64,000 nucleotides of DNA from Streptomyces chartreusis NRRL 3882 (GTDB lineage Bacteria; Actinomycetota; Actinomycetes; Streptomycetales; Streptomycetaceae). A model generated the notes under the pieces. That model searched no databases and was not told the origin of the DNA. It saw nothing but the letters and a program-made list of their open reading frames with translations. Location: NCBI RefSeq assembly GCF_900236475.1, contig NZ_LT963352.1:62001-126000 (forward strand), written 5' to 3'. Position numbers and translations under genes: made by a program. Below, piece after piece: positions 18,047-26,547 of this stretch (positions within the stretch are counted from its first letter, which is position 1; each line of letters starts with the position of its first letter).

Positions 18047-20947
18047 TTACTGCTGTTTGCGGTGCTGGAGGCCGAGTTCTTCATCCATGCGGAGCCAGTG
18101 CTGGCCGAAACGATGTTCACTCTCACGGGCTACGGAGTCGGTGGGCAGCAGCACGATGTCGGCGAGCAGGGGGTGCTGCTTCCAGCTGGCGGGCGGCTGG
18201 TGCCCGGCGGATGCGCGCGCGACCCAGGCGGCCGGGACCGGTAGCGAGTGCTCGAGGATGCCGCGCAGGTGACGGGGGCTGAGGTGTTCTTGGTCCGGGA
18301 TCGGAAGCAGGCCTGCCGCGTCGAGCGTGAGGGTGCCGTCGGCGCTGCGGTGGCAGGGCAGCAGCCGGCGGGGCAGGAGGCCGGGCCGGGTGGCTGCCTG
18401 GGCGGTGGTGAGGTGCTGGCGGTGCAGGTCGGCCAGGGAGGAAACCCGTTTGGCCGGGGGCACCAGGTGGATTGCGCTGAGCTGCTCCTGTCGGGTGGTG
18501 CGGGCCTGGTGCGTGGCGGCCATCTGCTGCAGGCGCGTCGTCTGGGCCGCGAAATGGGAGGTGACGCCGTGGACGTGTTCGACGAGCGCCTGGACAGCGT
18601 CGGGGACGACGAGCGGTTCCGTCTCCAGGGCTGGCAGGAGCCGGGCGGTTTCATGGAGGGCGACAGCGGGCTCGACCGTGTCCCAGCCGGGCGGCAGGGC
18701 GGTCGCCCCGAAGGAGTTGACCGGGTGCAGCACTGTCAGTGTCGGGCTGGTGCCAGCGTTCCACCAGGCGGGCCGGCGGTTCTGCCCGCTCCACAGGTGC
18801 GTGAAGCGGCCCAGGCGGCCCAGACGCTGCAGGAGGCGTGCCACGGAGGCGAGGTCGCTGACCATCAGGTCGACATCGACGTCGAGACTCACGTCGAGGA
18901 GGCTGGTGGTGACGATCACGCGCCGGGCCGGGCGCGGACCCGTTGGCCCCAACTGGTGGCGGAGATCTTCCAGTGTGCTCTGCCGTCGCCGGCCCCTCAC
19001 CCGGGCGTGGAGGAGGACCAGGTCCTCGCCACGGCCGGTCCAGATGCGGCGCAGGTAGGCGTAGGTGTCCTGCGCGTCGGCGACGGTCGCGCACACCACG
19101 GCCGCGCATCCGCCGCGGCGGATGACCGGCTGGAGGACGTCGGCGATCACAGCCAGGCGCTCCCCCGCCTCGACCGCACGGCCGGCCTGCCCGAGGGGCT
19201 GGTAGATGACCTTGCGGACGCGGATGTGAGCATTCCTGCGCTGGGCGGCCCGCTGCTCATGGCGGGCCGGCTCGGACATGCGGTGGGCGGTGGCGGTCGC
19301 CGCGTCCGCGAACAGCCACCCGGGGTAGCCGGGAGCGAACGACACAGCGTGCAGACCGGTTCGGCCGGCTCCCCACAGGTAGGCCCGCACCAGCTCGGTG
19401 GCGGTGGGCGCGGGCATCGTCGCCGACAACAGGACGACCGGGCAGTTCATCGCTCCCAGCCACTGCAGCAGGCGCAGAAGCTGAAGCTGGCTGAACGCAT
19501 CCAGTGCGTGGGCTTCGTCGACCACGACCGTCTTGCCCGTCAGGGCCAGCATGCGCAGCGCGCTGTGGCGGACGGGCAGGACTGCCATCTGCGCCTGGTC
19601 GGTGGTGGAGACGGTGTACTGGGCCAGGAGCGCGTTGTCCCGTCCTCGCAGCCACCCATCGGGCCCCGCGACGCCCGGACCGTACTCCCTCTCGTCGTCG
19701 ATGTCGTCTTGGTGGTCGGCGAACGGGTCATCGGGCGGTCCGCCCAGGACGGAGGTGTCCGCCGGGGACAGGAGACGGCCGGTGTATGCCTCGTTGAGGT
19801 CACTGTGGTGGTGCACCAGCGTCACCGGCGCGTACTCGGGCCGGTGGCCGCGCACATACCGGTCAAGGACCTCGTAGGCCTGGTCCGCGGCGGCCGTCGC
19901 CGGCAGCAGCCACATCACCCCCTGGGTTCCGCTGTGCTCGTTGAAGATCCGCGCCATCTCCAGCGCGGCCACGCTCTTGCCCGTGCCCATCGCGTCCGTG
20001 ACCACCGCGATACCACTCCCCCGCTCGGCGACCAGGCGCGGAAACTCCTCCATCACGGAAGCCTGCAGAGCGTTCGGTTCCTTAAGCGCCGGGTGGGCGG
20101 TGGTGAACGGGATACGGTCCAGCGCGAAGCGGGCAAGGCCGAGCCGCTCGACCTCCTCCTCGGCCTGCCGGCGGGCACGGCTGTGGTGCTCGGCAGCACC
20201 GAAAGACGGTGTGTCCGCGTTGGGCACCCAGTACCGGCGCTGGCTCGCGATGCGGTCAGCGACCATCGTCAGCCCCGTGATCAGCACCGCAGCCTCCACC
20301 GACATCGCCTTCGGAGCTTCGTCGACGCCGAACAGGTGCCACAGCAACCGGACATAGCGGCGGCGCAGCTCCTGCCACTCGGGCCCGCCCAGCGTGGCCT
20401 GCACTCGCTGCGCGGACGCCGCCCCGTCGACATCGAGCTGGAGAAACCGGCCGTGATGCCCGCCCAGACACTGAGCAGCACGCACGGCGGGACTGTCGTT
20501 GCCGCCCACGGCAAAGCCCAGCTCGCCCAGCAGATGCAGACCCACATGCATTGACGCACGCGCGTGCGGCACGTGCACCACCTGGCCCGCATCCGCCGGC
20601 AGCTCCTCCCCCAACCGCACATACGCCACCGGCTCGAGAGCCTGGAAATACGGAGTCAGCTTCCCGATGTCATGCATGCCCGCCAGGAAACACACCCCCG
20701 AACGCGCCTGCTCCTGCGGCATGTCGAGCCCGGCGCTGATGACCCTGCGCTGACTCGGGGTCAGGAATCGGTCCCACAGCACCCCCGCCACCGCCCCCAC
20801 ATCGATCAAGTGGAACAGCAGCGAATACACCCTCAGCGTCGCCCGATCGAACTTCCCCCACGGACGGAGGTCAACACCGTCGTAACGCCCATCCTCAACA
20901 ACTCCCATCCCCTGACGCTGCCACCCCCGCGGACCTTCCGAAAACAT
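18047..20947 (-). CDS. cas3: CRISPR-associated nuclease/helicase Cas3 (type I-E)
   Basis: ATG 20947 gives 966 residues; a second ATG at 20908 is equally possible. The HD nuclease domain has MHDIGKLTPYFQAL and the later GGHHGRF. The helicase part has motif I DAMGTGKSVAALEMARI, motif II VVVDEAHALDAF, motif III VLLSATMP, motif V SLLDVSLDVDVDLMVSD and motif VI LLQRLGRLGRF. All key residues look intact, so it should be a working target-degrading Cas3. It is the first gene of the minus-strand cas cluster and diverges from the CRISPR array, with a 108-bp region between them. The full 768-codon antisense frame across it is a shadow. Confidence 0.93.
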   Translation of the reverse strand: MFSEGPRGWQRQGMGVVEDGRYDGVDLRPWGKFDRATLRVYSLLFHLIDVGAVAGVLWDRFLTPSQRRVISAGLDMPQEQARSGVCFLAGMHDIGKLTPYFQALEPVAYVRLGEELPADAGQVVHVPHARASMHVGLHLLGELGFAVGGNDSPAVRAAQCLGGHHGRFLQLDVDGAASAQRVQATLGGPEWQELRRRYVRLLWHLFGVDEAPKAMSVEAAVLITGLTMVADRIASQRRYWVPNADTPSFGAAEHHSRARRQAEEEVERLGLARFALDRIPFTTAHPALKEPNALQASVMEEFPRLVAERGSGIAVVTDAMGTGKSVAALEMARIFNEHSGTQGVMWLLPATAAADQAYEVLDRYVRGHRPEYAPVTLVHHHSDLNEAYTGRLLSPADTSVLGGPPDDPFADHQDDIDDEREYGPGVAGPDGWLRGRDNALLAQYTVSTTDQAQMAVLPVRHSALRMLALTGKTVVVDEAHALDAFSQLQLLRLLQWLGAMNCPVVLLSATMPAPTATELVRAYLWGAGRTGLHAVSFAPGYPGWLFADAATATAHRMSEPARHEQRAAQRRNAHIRVRKVIYQPLGQAGRAVEAGERLAVIADVLQPVIRRGGCAAVVCATVADAQDTYAYLRRIWTGRGEDLVLLHARVRGRRRQSTLEDLRHQLGPTGPRPARRVIVTTSLLDVSLDVDVDLMVSDLASVARLLQRLGRLGRFTHLWSGQNRRPAWWNAGTSPTLTVLHPVNSFGATALPPGWDTVEPAVALHETARLLPALETEPLVVPDAVQALVEHVHGVTSHFAAQTTRLQQMAATHQARTTRQEQLSAIHLVPPAKRVSSLADLHRQHLTTAQAATRPGLLPRRLLPCHRSADGTLTLDAAGLLPIPDQEHLSPRHLRGILEHSLPVPAAWVARASAGHQPPASWKQHPLLADIVLLPTDSVARESEHRFGQHWLRMDEELGLQHRKQQ

Positions 20948-21055
20948 GATCACCAGAAAGACGGAACATCTACACCCGCGTCCAGCCCGTATGGCATCAT
21001 CCCCCTGGAGCACGAGCAAATCCCAGACAACCTGCCTCAAAAGGACCGGGTCAAA
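20948..21055 (+). promoter_or_regulatory. Divergent cas3 / CRISPR leader region
   Basis: 108 bp separate the cas3 start from the first repeat. The region is less GC-rich than its surroundings and should contain the cas3 promoter and the CRISPR leader. Repeat orientation (the handle-like AGTGACTCG at the 3' end of the repeat, compared with ATAAACCG in E. coli) indicates array transcription to the right. I cannot place exact promoter boxes. Confidence 0.5.
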
Positions 21056-21578
21056 GCCCGCGCGAGCGAGAGTGACCCAGATTTTGTGGAGCCCGTCGGC
21101 GAGCCGTGCACGCATCCGCTCGGCGTGGTGGAGTCCGCGCGAGCGGGAGTGACTCGACGGTGATCGTCTTCGACGACTGCACCACCGAGCAACGCCCGCG
21201 CGAGCGGGAGTGACCCGTGGTCAAAGGCCTGCGGAGCCCCGCGAGCGGACTCGGAGCATCACCGTGTTCCACAGAGTGCCTTGCCGAAGAGCGTCCGAAC
21301 GGGCGAGACTCAGGGCCGGGAACTGGGCAATGCGAGGGCAGGACCCCGCGCGAGCGGGAGTGACTCGGCGGCGCGAGAGTGGTTCACGTCGGCCTGGATG
21401 TAAAGCCCGCGCGAGCGGGAGCGACTCGGCGGCCGACAGGCCGTCCGACCAGTCCTTCTTGAAGGACCCGCGTGAGCGGGAGTGACCCGACGTCGTGCCC
21501 ACGCGAGTGGGAGTGACCCACACTCCAGCGTGCACGAGGCGGCAGTGATCGGGGAGAGCCCGCATGAGCGGGGTGACT
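21056..21578 (+). CRISPR. CRISPR array segment 1 (leader-proximal)
   Basis: About nine repeats start near 21056, 21133, 21194, 21236, 21344, 21405, 21466, 21497 and 21558. The core is GCCCGCGCGAGCGGGAGTGA followed by CTCG; many copies carry substitutions. Most starts are 61 bp apart, but gaps of 31, 42, 77 and 108 bp show deletions or lost repeats. The stem CCCGC/GCGGG is the type I-E pattern. Confidence 0.88.
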
Positions 21579-21720
21579 GCTGACTCTCACTTCCGTGCCG
21601 TGCACGATTCTCATGCAAAGTCGTCTGAGTGATGTCGGTAACCCGCTAGTTGCAGAGGCATCATGGGATTGCTTCAGACACAACATGAGAACTGTTGGTG
21701 CAGGCATCTGAGAATCGCCA
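21579..21720 (-). repeat. 142-bp repeat, copy 1, inserted in the CRISPR array
   Basis: This stretch is the reverse complement, at roughly 85-90 percent identity, of 26289-26430 at the other side of the array. It separates two array segments. It contains several TTCTCA/TGAGAA motifs in both orientations, including TGAGAATCG near its right edge. It could be a MITE-like unit or a transposon end. Confidence 0.8.
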
Positions 21721-22256
21721 GCCCGCGCGAGCGGGAGTGACTCGTAGGTCAGGGCGGCGAGTTGGGCGAGGCGGGGGGTAGGACCCGCAGGAGCGGAAGT
21801 GACTCGGCACATGGTCTCCTCCAAAGCCAGAGGCGTGTGCAGAGTCCGCGCCAGCGGGAGTGACCCGGCCTGCTGTGCCTGGCTCGGGCCCCTCGTCGCA
21901 TGAAGATACGCGAGTGAGGGCGACTGGCACCTGCGGTTAGACCGCGTGAGCGGGGGCGACTCCTTCCACTGCGGCTCACTGGTGGCCACCTGCCGGCAAC
22001 GCCAGGGTGAGCTGTGTGACCGGATGCAGTCCCTGCTGAGACGGCGCCCTCGGACGCCCGCCTGTGCCGCTCCGGCCCAACCCCAGCGGGAGCGGGGATG
22101 ACCCCACGCCTTAGGTGCAGCCCGGCCGAAGGCGGACCTGACGCCCGCGGAAGCGGGAGTGCGTCGGCGAGGTATACCCGCTTCGTTTCGATGATGAGGT
22201 GGGCCTATCCAGGCAGGAGTGACTCGACTTTGCCTCGGTCGACGACGATTGTCTTA
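21721..22256 (+). CRISPR. CRISPR array segment 2
   Basis: Repeats begin near 21721, 21783, 21844, 21905 (poor), 21940, 22081 (poor), 22143 and 22203. The first is a perfect consensus and later copies drift. The last spacer (from 22228) is split by an IS at 22257 and continues after it, including one copy of the TTA target duplication. Confidence 0.85.
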
Positions 22257-23206
22257 GAGGGCATCTGATCTAGATAGTGGGTGTTCTGGGATGTTTGTGT
22301 GACCGGTGGTGCTGGCGGTCGTTGCACCGTGTGTGAGTGCTCGCCGTTCGTACCGCAGTGATGTGTCCGATGCCCGCTGGGCTCTGATCGAGCCGGTCTT
22401 CACCGCCTGGCGGGCGAGACGGACTGGCCCCGGTACGGCGGTCCGGGTGCACGACCTGCGAGAGATCGTCAACGCGATCCTCTACGTCAACCGCACCGGC
22501 ATCCCATGGGAGTACCTGCCTCATGACTTCCCGCCGTACAAGACCGTCTACGACTACTACTACGCAAAGTGGGAAGCGGACGGCACGACCCAGCAGGTCC
22601 ACGACCTGTTACGTGACAAGACCCGCCGAGCCCACGGCCGCAGTGCCGATCCGACTGCGGCCGTGGTCGACGCCCAGAGCGTGAAGACCTCGGCAAACGT
22701 GGCCGAGACCAGCCAGGGCATCGACGCCGGCAAGAAGATCAAAGGACGCAAACGGCACCTGATCACCGACACGCTCGGTCTCGTGCTGGCCGTCCTCATC
22801 ACTGCCGCGAACGTGCACGAGACCACCGGCGGCAAGCTCCTGCTCGACGACGTGGCCGCGAACTACCCCAGTGTCTCCAAGGTCTGGGCCGACGGCGGAT
22901 ACCAGAACAGCATCTTCAATCACGGTGCCCTGCTCGGCATCGACGTGGAGGTGGTGCAGCGGCCTCGAGCCAGGGGGTTCGAGCCGCTGCCAAAACGCTG
23001 GGTGATCGAGCGGACCTTCGGCTGGCTGATGCAGCACCGCCGCCTGGCCCGGGACTACGAAGCCCTGCCCCAGAGATCCCGAGCAATGATCCACTGGGCG
23101 ATGGCTAACAAAATGTCCCGCGAACTGACGGGAGAATCTACGCCTACCTGGCGAATCGAAACGGACATGACCGCCACAACAGCCTGAACGGTGATCAGAC
23201 GCTCTC
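22257..23206 (+). mobile_element. IS5-family insertion sequence inside a CRISPR spacer
   Basis: Terminal inverted repeats GAGGGCATCTGATC (22257-22270) and GATCAGACGCTCTC (23193-23206) match at 12 of 14 positions. Both flanks are TTA (22254-22256 and 23207-23209). Removing the 950-bp element and one TTA restores a 61-bp repeat-to-repeat distance, so the insertion site was a normal spacer. Confidence 0.9.
22306..23187 (+). CDS. IS5-family transposase (single frame)
   Basis: A 293-residue DDE transposase. The N-terminal part has DARWALIEPVF and TGIPWEYLPHDFPPYKTVYD; the catalytic residues are D in VVDAQSVKTS, D in SKVWADGGYQNS and E in RWVIERTFGWLMQHRRLARD. GTG 22306 is taken as start; GTG 22333 (SARRSYRSDV) is also plausible. 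There are no stops or shifts, so it should be active. It sits on the same strand as array transcription. Confidence 0.88.
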   Translation: MVLAVVAPCVSARRSYRSDVSDARWALIEPVFTAWRARRTGPGTAVRVHDLREIVNAILYVNRTGIPWEYLPHDFPPYKTVYDYYYAKWEADGTTQQVHDLLRDKTRRAHGRSADPTAAVVDAQSVKTSANVAETSQGIDAGKKIKGRKRHLITDTLGLVLAVLITAANVHETTGGKLLLDDVAANYPSVSKVWADGGYQNSIFNHGALLGIDVEVVQRPRARGFEPLPKRWVIERTFGWLMQHRRLARDYEALPQRSRAMIHWAMANKMSRELTGESTPTWRIETDMTATTA

Positions 23207-23781
23207 TTAGGGCGGAGCCCGCGCGAGCGGGAGTGACTCGGCATAGCCGTCGTCGATTCGGTGGAAGTAAGGCCGCGCAAGCGGGAGTGACCCCTCGCAG
23301 AGCCCGCCCCACGATCTGCAGCAGCTCGTAGCGCCCGCGAGCGGGAGTGACCCGTAGCTTGTGTGATGTATGGTCGGCCCGCACTGTGAGGCCCGCGGCA
23401 GCGGGAGTAACCCGTCGGCCGGGATGCGAATGTTGTCATGGATCGCATAGAGCCCGCGCGAGCGGGGGTGATACGGCCTCGGCCTCCTTCACCATGTGGT
23501 GGAACACTTGGTGTCTGCGCGAGCGGGAGTGGCTCAGGGTGCTCGGTGATGCGCTAGCTGTGCTCGGCCCCGCGTACTTGGCCCGCGCGAGCGGGAGTGC
23601 CGCGGCCGCGCGCGACTGGTTTACCTCGGCCTCGATATAGAACCCGCGCAAGCGGGAGTGATACGCCAGTGAGCCAGACCTCGGAGTCCGGGGTGCAGGT
23701 AGAGCCCGCATGAGCGGAGTGACTCGGACTCCAGCGCGCACGAGGCAGCAGCAATCGGGAAGAGCCTGCGCGAGCGGGCGG
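23207..23781 (+). CRISPR. CRISPR array segment 3
   Basis: Repeats begin near 23217, 23270, 23331, 23391, 23452, 23513, 23581, 23642, 23704 and 23764. The last is cut after the CCTGCGCGAGCGGGCGG part, where unrelated sequence begins. Spacings are 53-68 bp, mostly 60-62. At least two spacers are diverged copies of spacers in segment 1. Confidence 0.87.
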
Positions 23782-23879
23782 CCCCACCCCCAGTACCGGC
23801 GCAGCTTGGCGACCAGGTCGTGCGCGTCCTCGGTGCGGCGGTCGACCTCCAGCAGCAGTTGTTGCCAGCGGCCCGACAT
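23782..23879 (-). pseudogene. Fragment of a replication-relaxation-like gene
   Basis: From ATG 23879 the minus strand encodes MSGRWQQLLLEVDRRTEDAH followed by DLVAKLRRYWGWGR, then the frame runs into the truncated last repeat of array segment 3. The LLEVDR...LVAKLRRY pattern resembles the central part of actinobacterial replication-relaxation proteins. Only about 30 codons survive, so the assignment is tentative. Confidence 0.4.
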
Positions 23880-23956
23880 GCTGCAGTACTTTGAGAAGCC
23901 GAGCAACGGGGATAGATGCTGAGCTCTTGTCAGCTCAGCGGCGGGAACGGAGTGCA

Positions 23957-24573
23957 GTGGCCTTCAAGCTCAATTCCGCCGATGCGGCCATGCCGGATGA
24001 CCCGGTTGACCTGTATCGGATTCTTGCCCTGACGAATCGTGGGCCTGAATTCGTGTGGGGAAACCAGCAGGATGTCCTTCGGGACTGGCACGAGAAGAAG
24101 TCAGACGCGTCAGACGTAGCAATTGAGCTGCCGACCGGGGCGGGTAAAACTCTTGTCGGAGGCCTGATTGGCGAGTACCAGCGCCGCAAGTACGGCGAAC
24201 GTGTCGCCTACCTCTGTCCCACTCGGCAATTGGCGCGGCAGACGGCAGCAAAGTTCGACGAGTATGGGATCCAAACGTGCTGCTCGTGAATCGCGTGAAA
24301 ACATGGAATCCAGCCCACCAGGCGCGGTACGAGGCAGGGGAAGCCGTCGCCGTCAGCGTCTACAGTCATGTCTTCAACTCGAATCCGGCTCTCGACAATG
24401 CTGGCATGCTCGTCCTGGACGACGCTCACGCGGCCGAGGGGCATGTGGCCAGTCCGTGGAGTCTCGCCATCTCCCGCAAGACCGAGGAGAGTGCGTACCT
24501 TGACAGCCGGGCCGAGCAAGCGCTGCCATCACAGTGGCTGCCCCTGCTGAAAACGACCCCGATCAAGGGGTAG
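23957..24573 (+). pseudogene. N-terminal fragment of a DEAD/DEAH-type helicase, frameshifted
   Basis: Starts at GTG 23957, preceded by ACGGAG. The first frame encodes YRILALTNRGPEFVWGNQQD and Walker A in ELPTGAGKTLVGGLIGEYQR, then RVAYLCPTRQLARQTAAKF. At about 24275 the reading shifts and continues NVLLVNRVKTWNPAHQARYE, with motif II as MLVLDDAHAAEGH. It stops at 24573, so motifs III-VI are missing. The intact family is a large superfamily II helicase. It interrupts the CRISPR array together with the fragment before it, so it arrived by rearrangement. A hairpin follows immediately. Confidence 0.75.
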
Positions 24574-24582
24574 TGAAACGGC

Positions 24583-24622
24583 ACGCGGGTCCCTCAGGCC
24601 GACGGGCTCGAGGGACCCGCGT
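24583..24622 (+). terminator. Hairpin terminator after the helicase fragment
   Basis: A perfect 13-bp stem (24583-24595 with 24610-24622, ACGCGGGTCCCTC pairing with GAGGGACCCGCGT) and a 14-nt loop, starting 10 bp after the stop of the helicase fragment. No T-tract. Confidence 0.65.
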
Positions 24623-24665
24623 CCGCACCGGCTCCCAGCCAGCAGCCTTGTAGGCAGGACGTGCA

Positions 24666-26152
24666 GTCCGCCCCGCGCTAGATTGACCAGGTCAGAGAGG
24701 GCAACGCCCGCGCCAGCGGGAATGACTCGGACGTCACAGAGGCACACAAGAGGCCTCGCGCGTAGCGCCCGTGCGAGCGGGGGTGACTCGATCCCCCAGC
24801 AGGTCACTGACGTCACACACAGGTCCGCCCCGCGCGAGCGGGGGTGACCCGTTGGCGCACTGGGCTAGACAGGAACGGAGGGCGTAGCCGCCCACGCGCG
24901 AGAGAGCCCGGGCAGCGAGGTATTCGCCCTACACATGGACGGTAAGCCCGCGCGAGCGGGAGTGACCCACACTCCAGCGCGCACGAGGCGGCAGTGATCG
25001 GGGAGAGCCCGCACGAGCGGGGGTGACTCCGCGGCCCTGTTCAGCTTGCTGCACCAGCCGCCGTACCGCCCGCGTGAGCGGGACCGACTCGCACTCCAGC
25101 GCGGATGCGGCGGGGGTGATCAAGCAAAGCCTGCACAAGCCGGAGTGACTCGATCTGGCGCACGTCGTGATGGTTGTGATGGACGCAGAGCCCGTGCGAG
25201 CGGGAGTGACTCGTGCAGTAGTGCCGACTCTGCCGCGGCCTCGGTGTATCGCCCGCGTGAGCGGGAGTGACCCGGACCCGGACCGAACCGGCGCACCGAA
25301 CGGCGTCTGTGGGCGCCGTGGAACCCGCGCAAGTGGGAACGCCTCGACGCTGCCCTGTGAAAGTCGATCGGCTTACGCTGAAGTTACCGCGAGCGGGAGT
25401 GAGCCGTGACGATCCAGTCTGCCGTTGATCAGGTCGGCATTGCGCCCGCGCGAGTGGGAGTGACTCGACGCTAGTGTCGATCCGGGTGGCCGACGGCCTG
25501 GAGAGTCCGTGTGGCTCACTGCAAGCCACAGGAAACACTGGCCGGATCAGGGCCCGCGTGAGCGGGGGTGACTCGACCGCCCTGGCCGAACGCCTCCGTT
25601 ACTTCCTGTGGAGCCGCGGGAGCGGGATTGAGTCGGTCTTGGAGGGCTCGGCGTTCAGAGCGCGGCCGGAGGGAACCGACGCTGAGATCGATCCGGCCGG
25701 CCGGCGGCTTGGCGAGCCCCAACCGGGAGTGCATCGACGATGTACTCTGAGTTCTTCGCTGATGAGGTGGGTCTACGCAAGCGGGACTAATCGGAATGTT
25801 CAAAACCTGGCCGGCGAAACCCGCTCCGTATCAACTGCGTAGATGACAGGACTCCTACGCTGCCGACGATACCTAGGTCCATCTCTGCTCGTGCAAGCGG
25901 GAGTGACTCGACCTTGCCCCGGTCGACGACGATTGCCCGGGGTGAAGCCCGCGCGAGCGGGAGTGAACCGGCCACCGTGGCGGCCTTCCCGGCGACCTCG
26001 AGGCAGAGGCCGCGCGGGGTGGGGGGTGACTCGGCGGGAGTTCCGTGCCCCGGTGTGCACGGGTACTCCACCCCGCGCGAGCGGGGGTGACTCGAGAGGC
26101 ACCTGCTTTGGGCCCTGTACCCGTGACTCGGCCCCGCGCGAGCGGGGGTGAC
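24666..26152 (+). CRISPR. CRISPR array segment 4 (longest, increasingly degenerate)
   Basis: About 24 repeats start near 24666 (poor), 24706, 24767, 24827, 24888 (poor), 24946, 25007, 25068, 25129, 25190, 25251, 25323, 25383, 25444, 25503 (poor), 25552, 25611, 25714 (poor), 25771 (poor), 25888, 25947, 26006 (poor), 26070 and 26130. The regular stretch 24946-25251 has an exact 61-bp period. Copies near the right end read CCCCGCGCGAGCGGGGGTGA, with one more G in the stem than the left-hand copies. Confidence 0.87.
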
Positions 26153-26288
26153 ATATCGTCAGCTGACCCAGATGCAGCACACGCGAGCCCAGTCGGCATG
26201 GAAGTGTGTGAAGACCATCTCGCCACGCCTTCAGAGTGAAACAGCAGGTCACAGCTCTCTTCGTATTGTGATTCTCAGTGGGCCGAAC

Positions 26289-26430
26289 TGGCGATTCTCA
26301 GATGCCTGAACCGACAGTTCTCATGTTGCGTCTGAAGCAATCCCATGATGCCCCCCAGCTAGCGGGCCATGGACATCACCCAGACGACATCTTCATGAGA
26401 ATCGCGCATGGCACGGAAGTGAGAGTCAGC
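26289..26430 (+). repeat. 142-bp repeat, copy 2, right of the CRISPR array
   Basis: Inverted relative to 21579-21720 and nearly identical to it. It contains GATTCTCAG near 26293, GTTCTCATG near 26317 and TGAGAATCG at 26396-26404, and another GATTCTCAG lies just outside at 26270. Such clustered short motifs in both orientations are typical of transposase-binding sites at transposon ends, but no transposase can be tied to it from sequence alone. Confidence 0.8.
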
Positions 26431-26435
26431 ACGGA

Positions 26436-26547
26436 ACCGGTGCCCGTAAAGCTCGGTGTATGGGTCTCCAACACCAAGCAGAGGCGCGACAAGCTCACCC
26501 AGGACCAGCTGGACGCACTACGGGAGCTCGGCATGAAGTGGGCATAA
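26436..26547 (+). pseudogene. C-terminal fragment with helicase-associated domain
   Basis: The frame encodes PVPVKLGVWVSNTKQRRDKL and then TQDQLDALRELGMKWA before a stop. This is the helicase-associated (HA) repeat pattern (GVW.SN.RQRR..L...Q...L..LGM.W) found at the C-termini of actinobacterial helicases. It begins directly after the 142-bp repeat, which appears to have cut or replaced the upstream part of the gene. Confidence 0.65.

Noticed and set aside
18248..20554. 768-codon open frame on the plus strand across cas3
   Set aside because: It is exactly antisense to the cas3 helicase domain; its sequence is low-complexity and has no family pattern, as expected for a GC-rich shadow frame.
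10281..20947. Calling the I-E operon a proven CRISPR-associated transposon
   Set aside because: Cas3 has all nuclease and helicase motifs, no TniQ is encoded beside the pair, and no transposon ends were identified; only the gene arrangement supports it.
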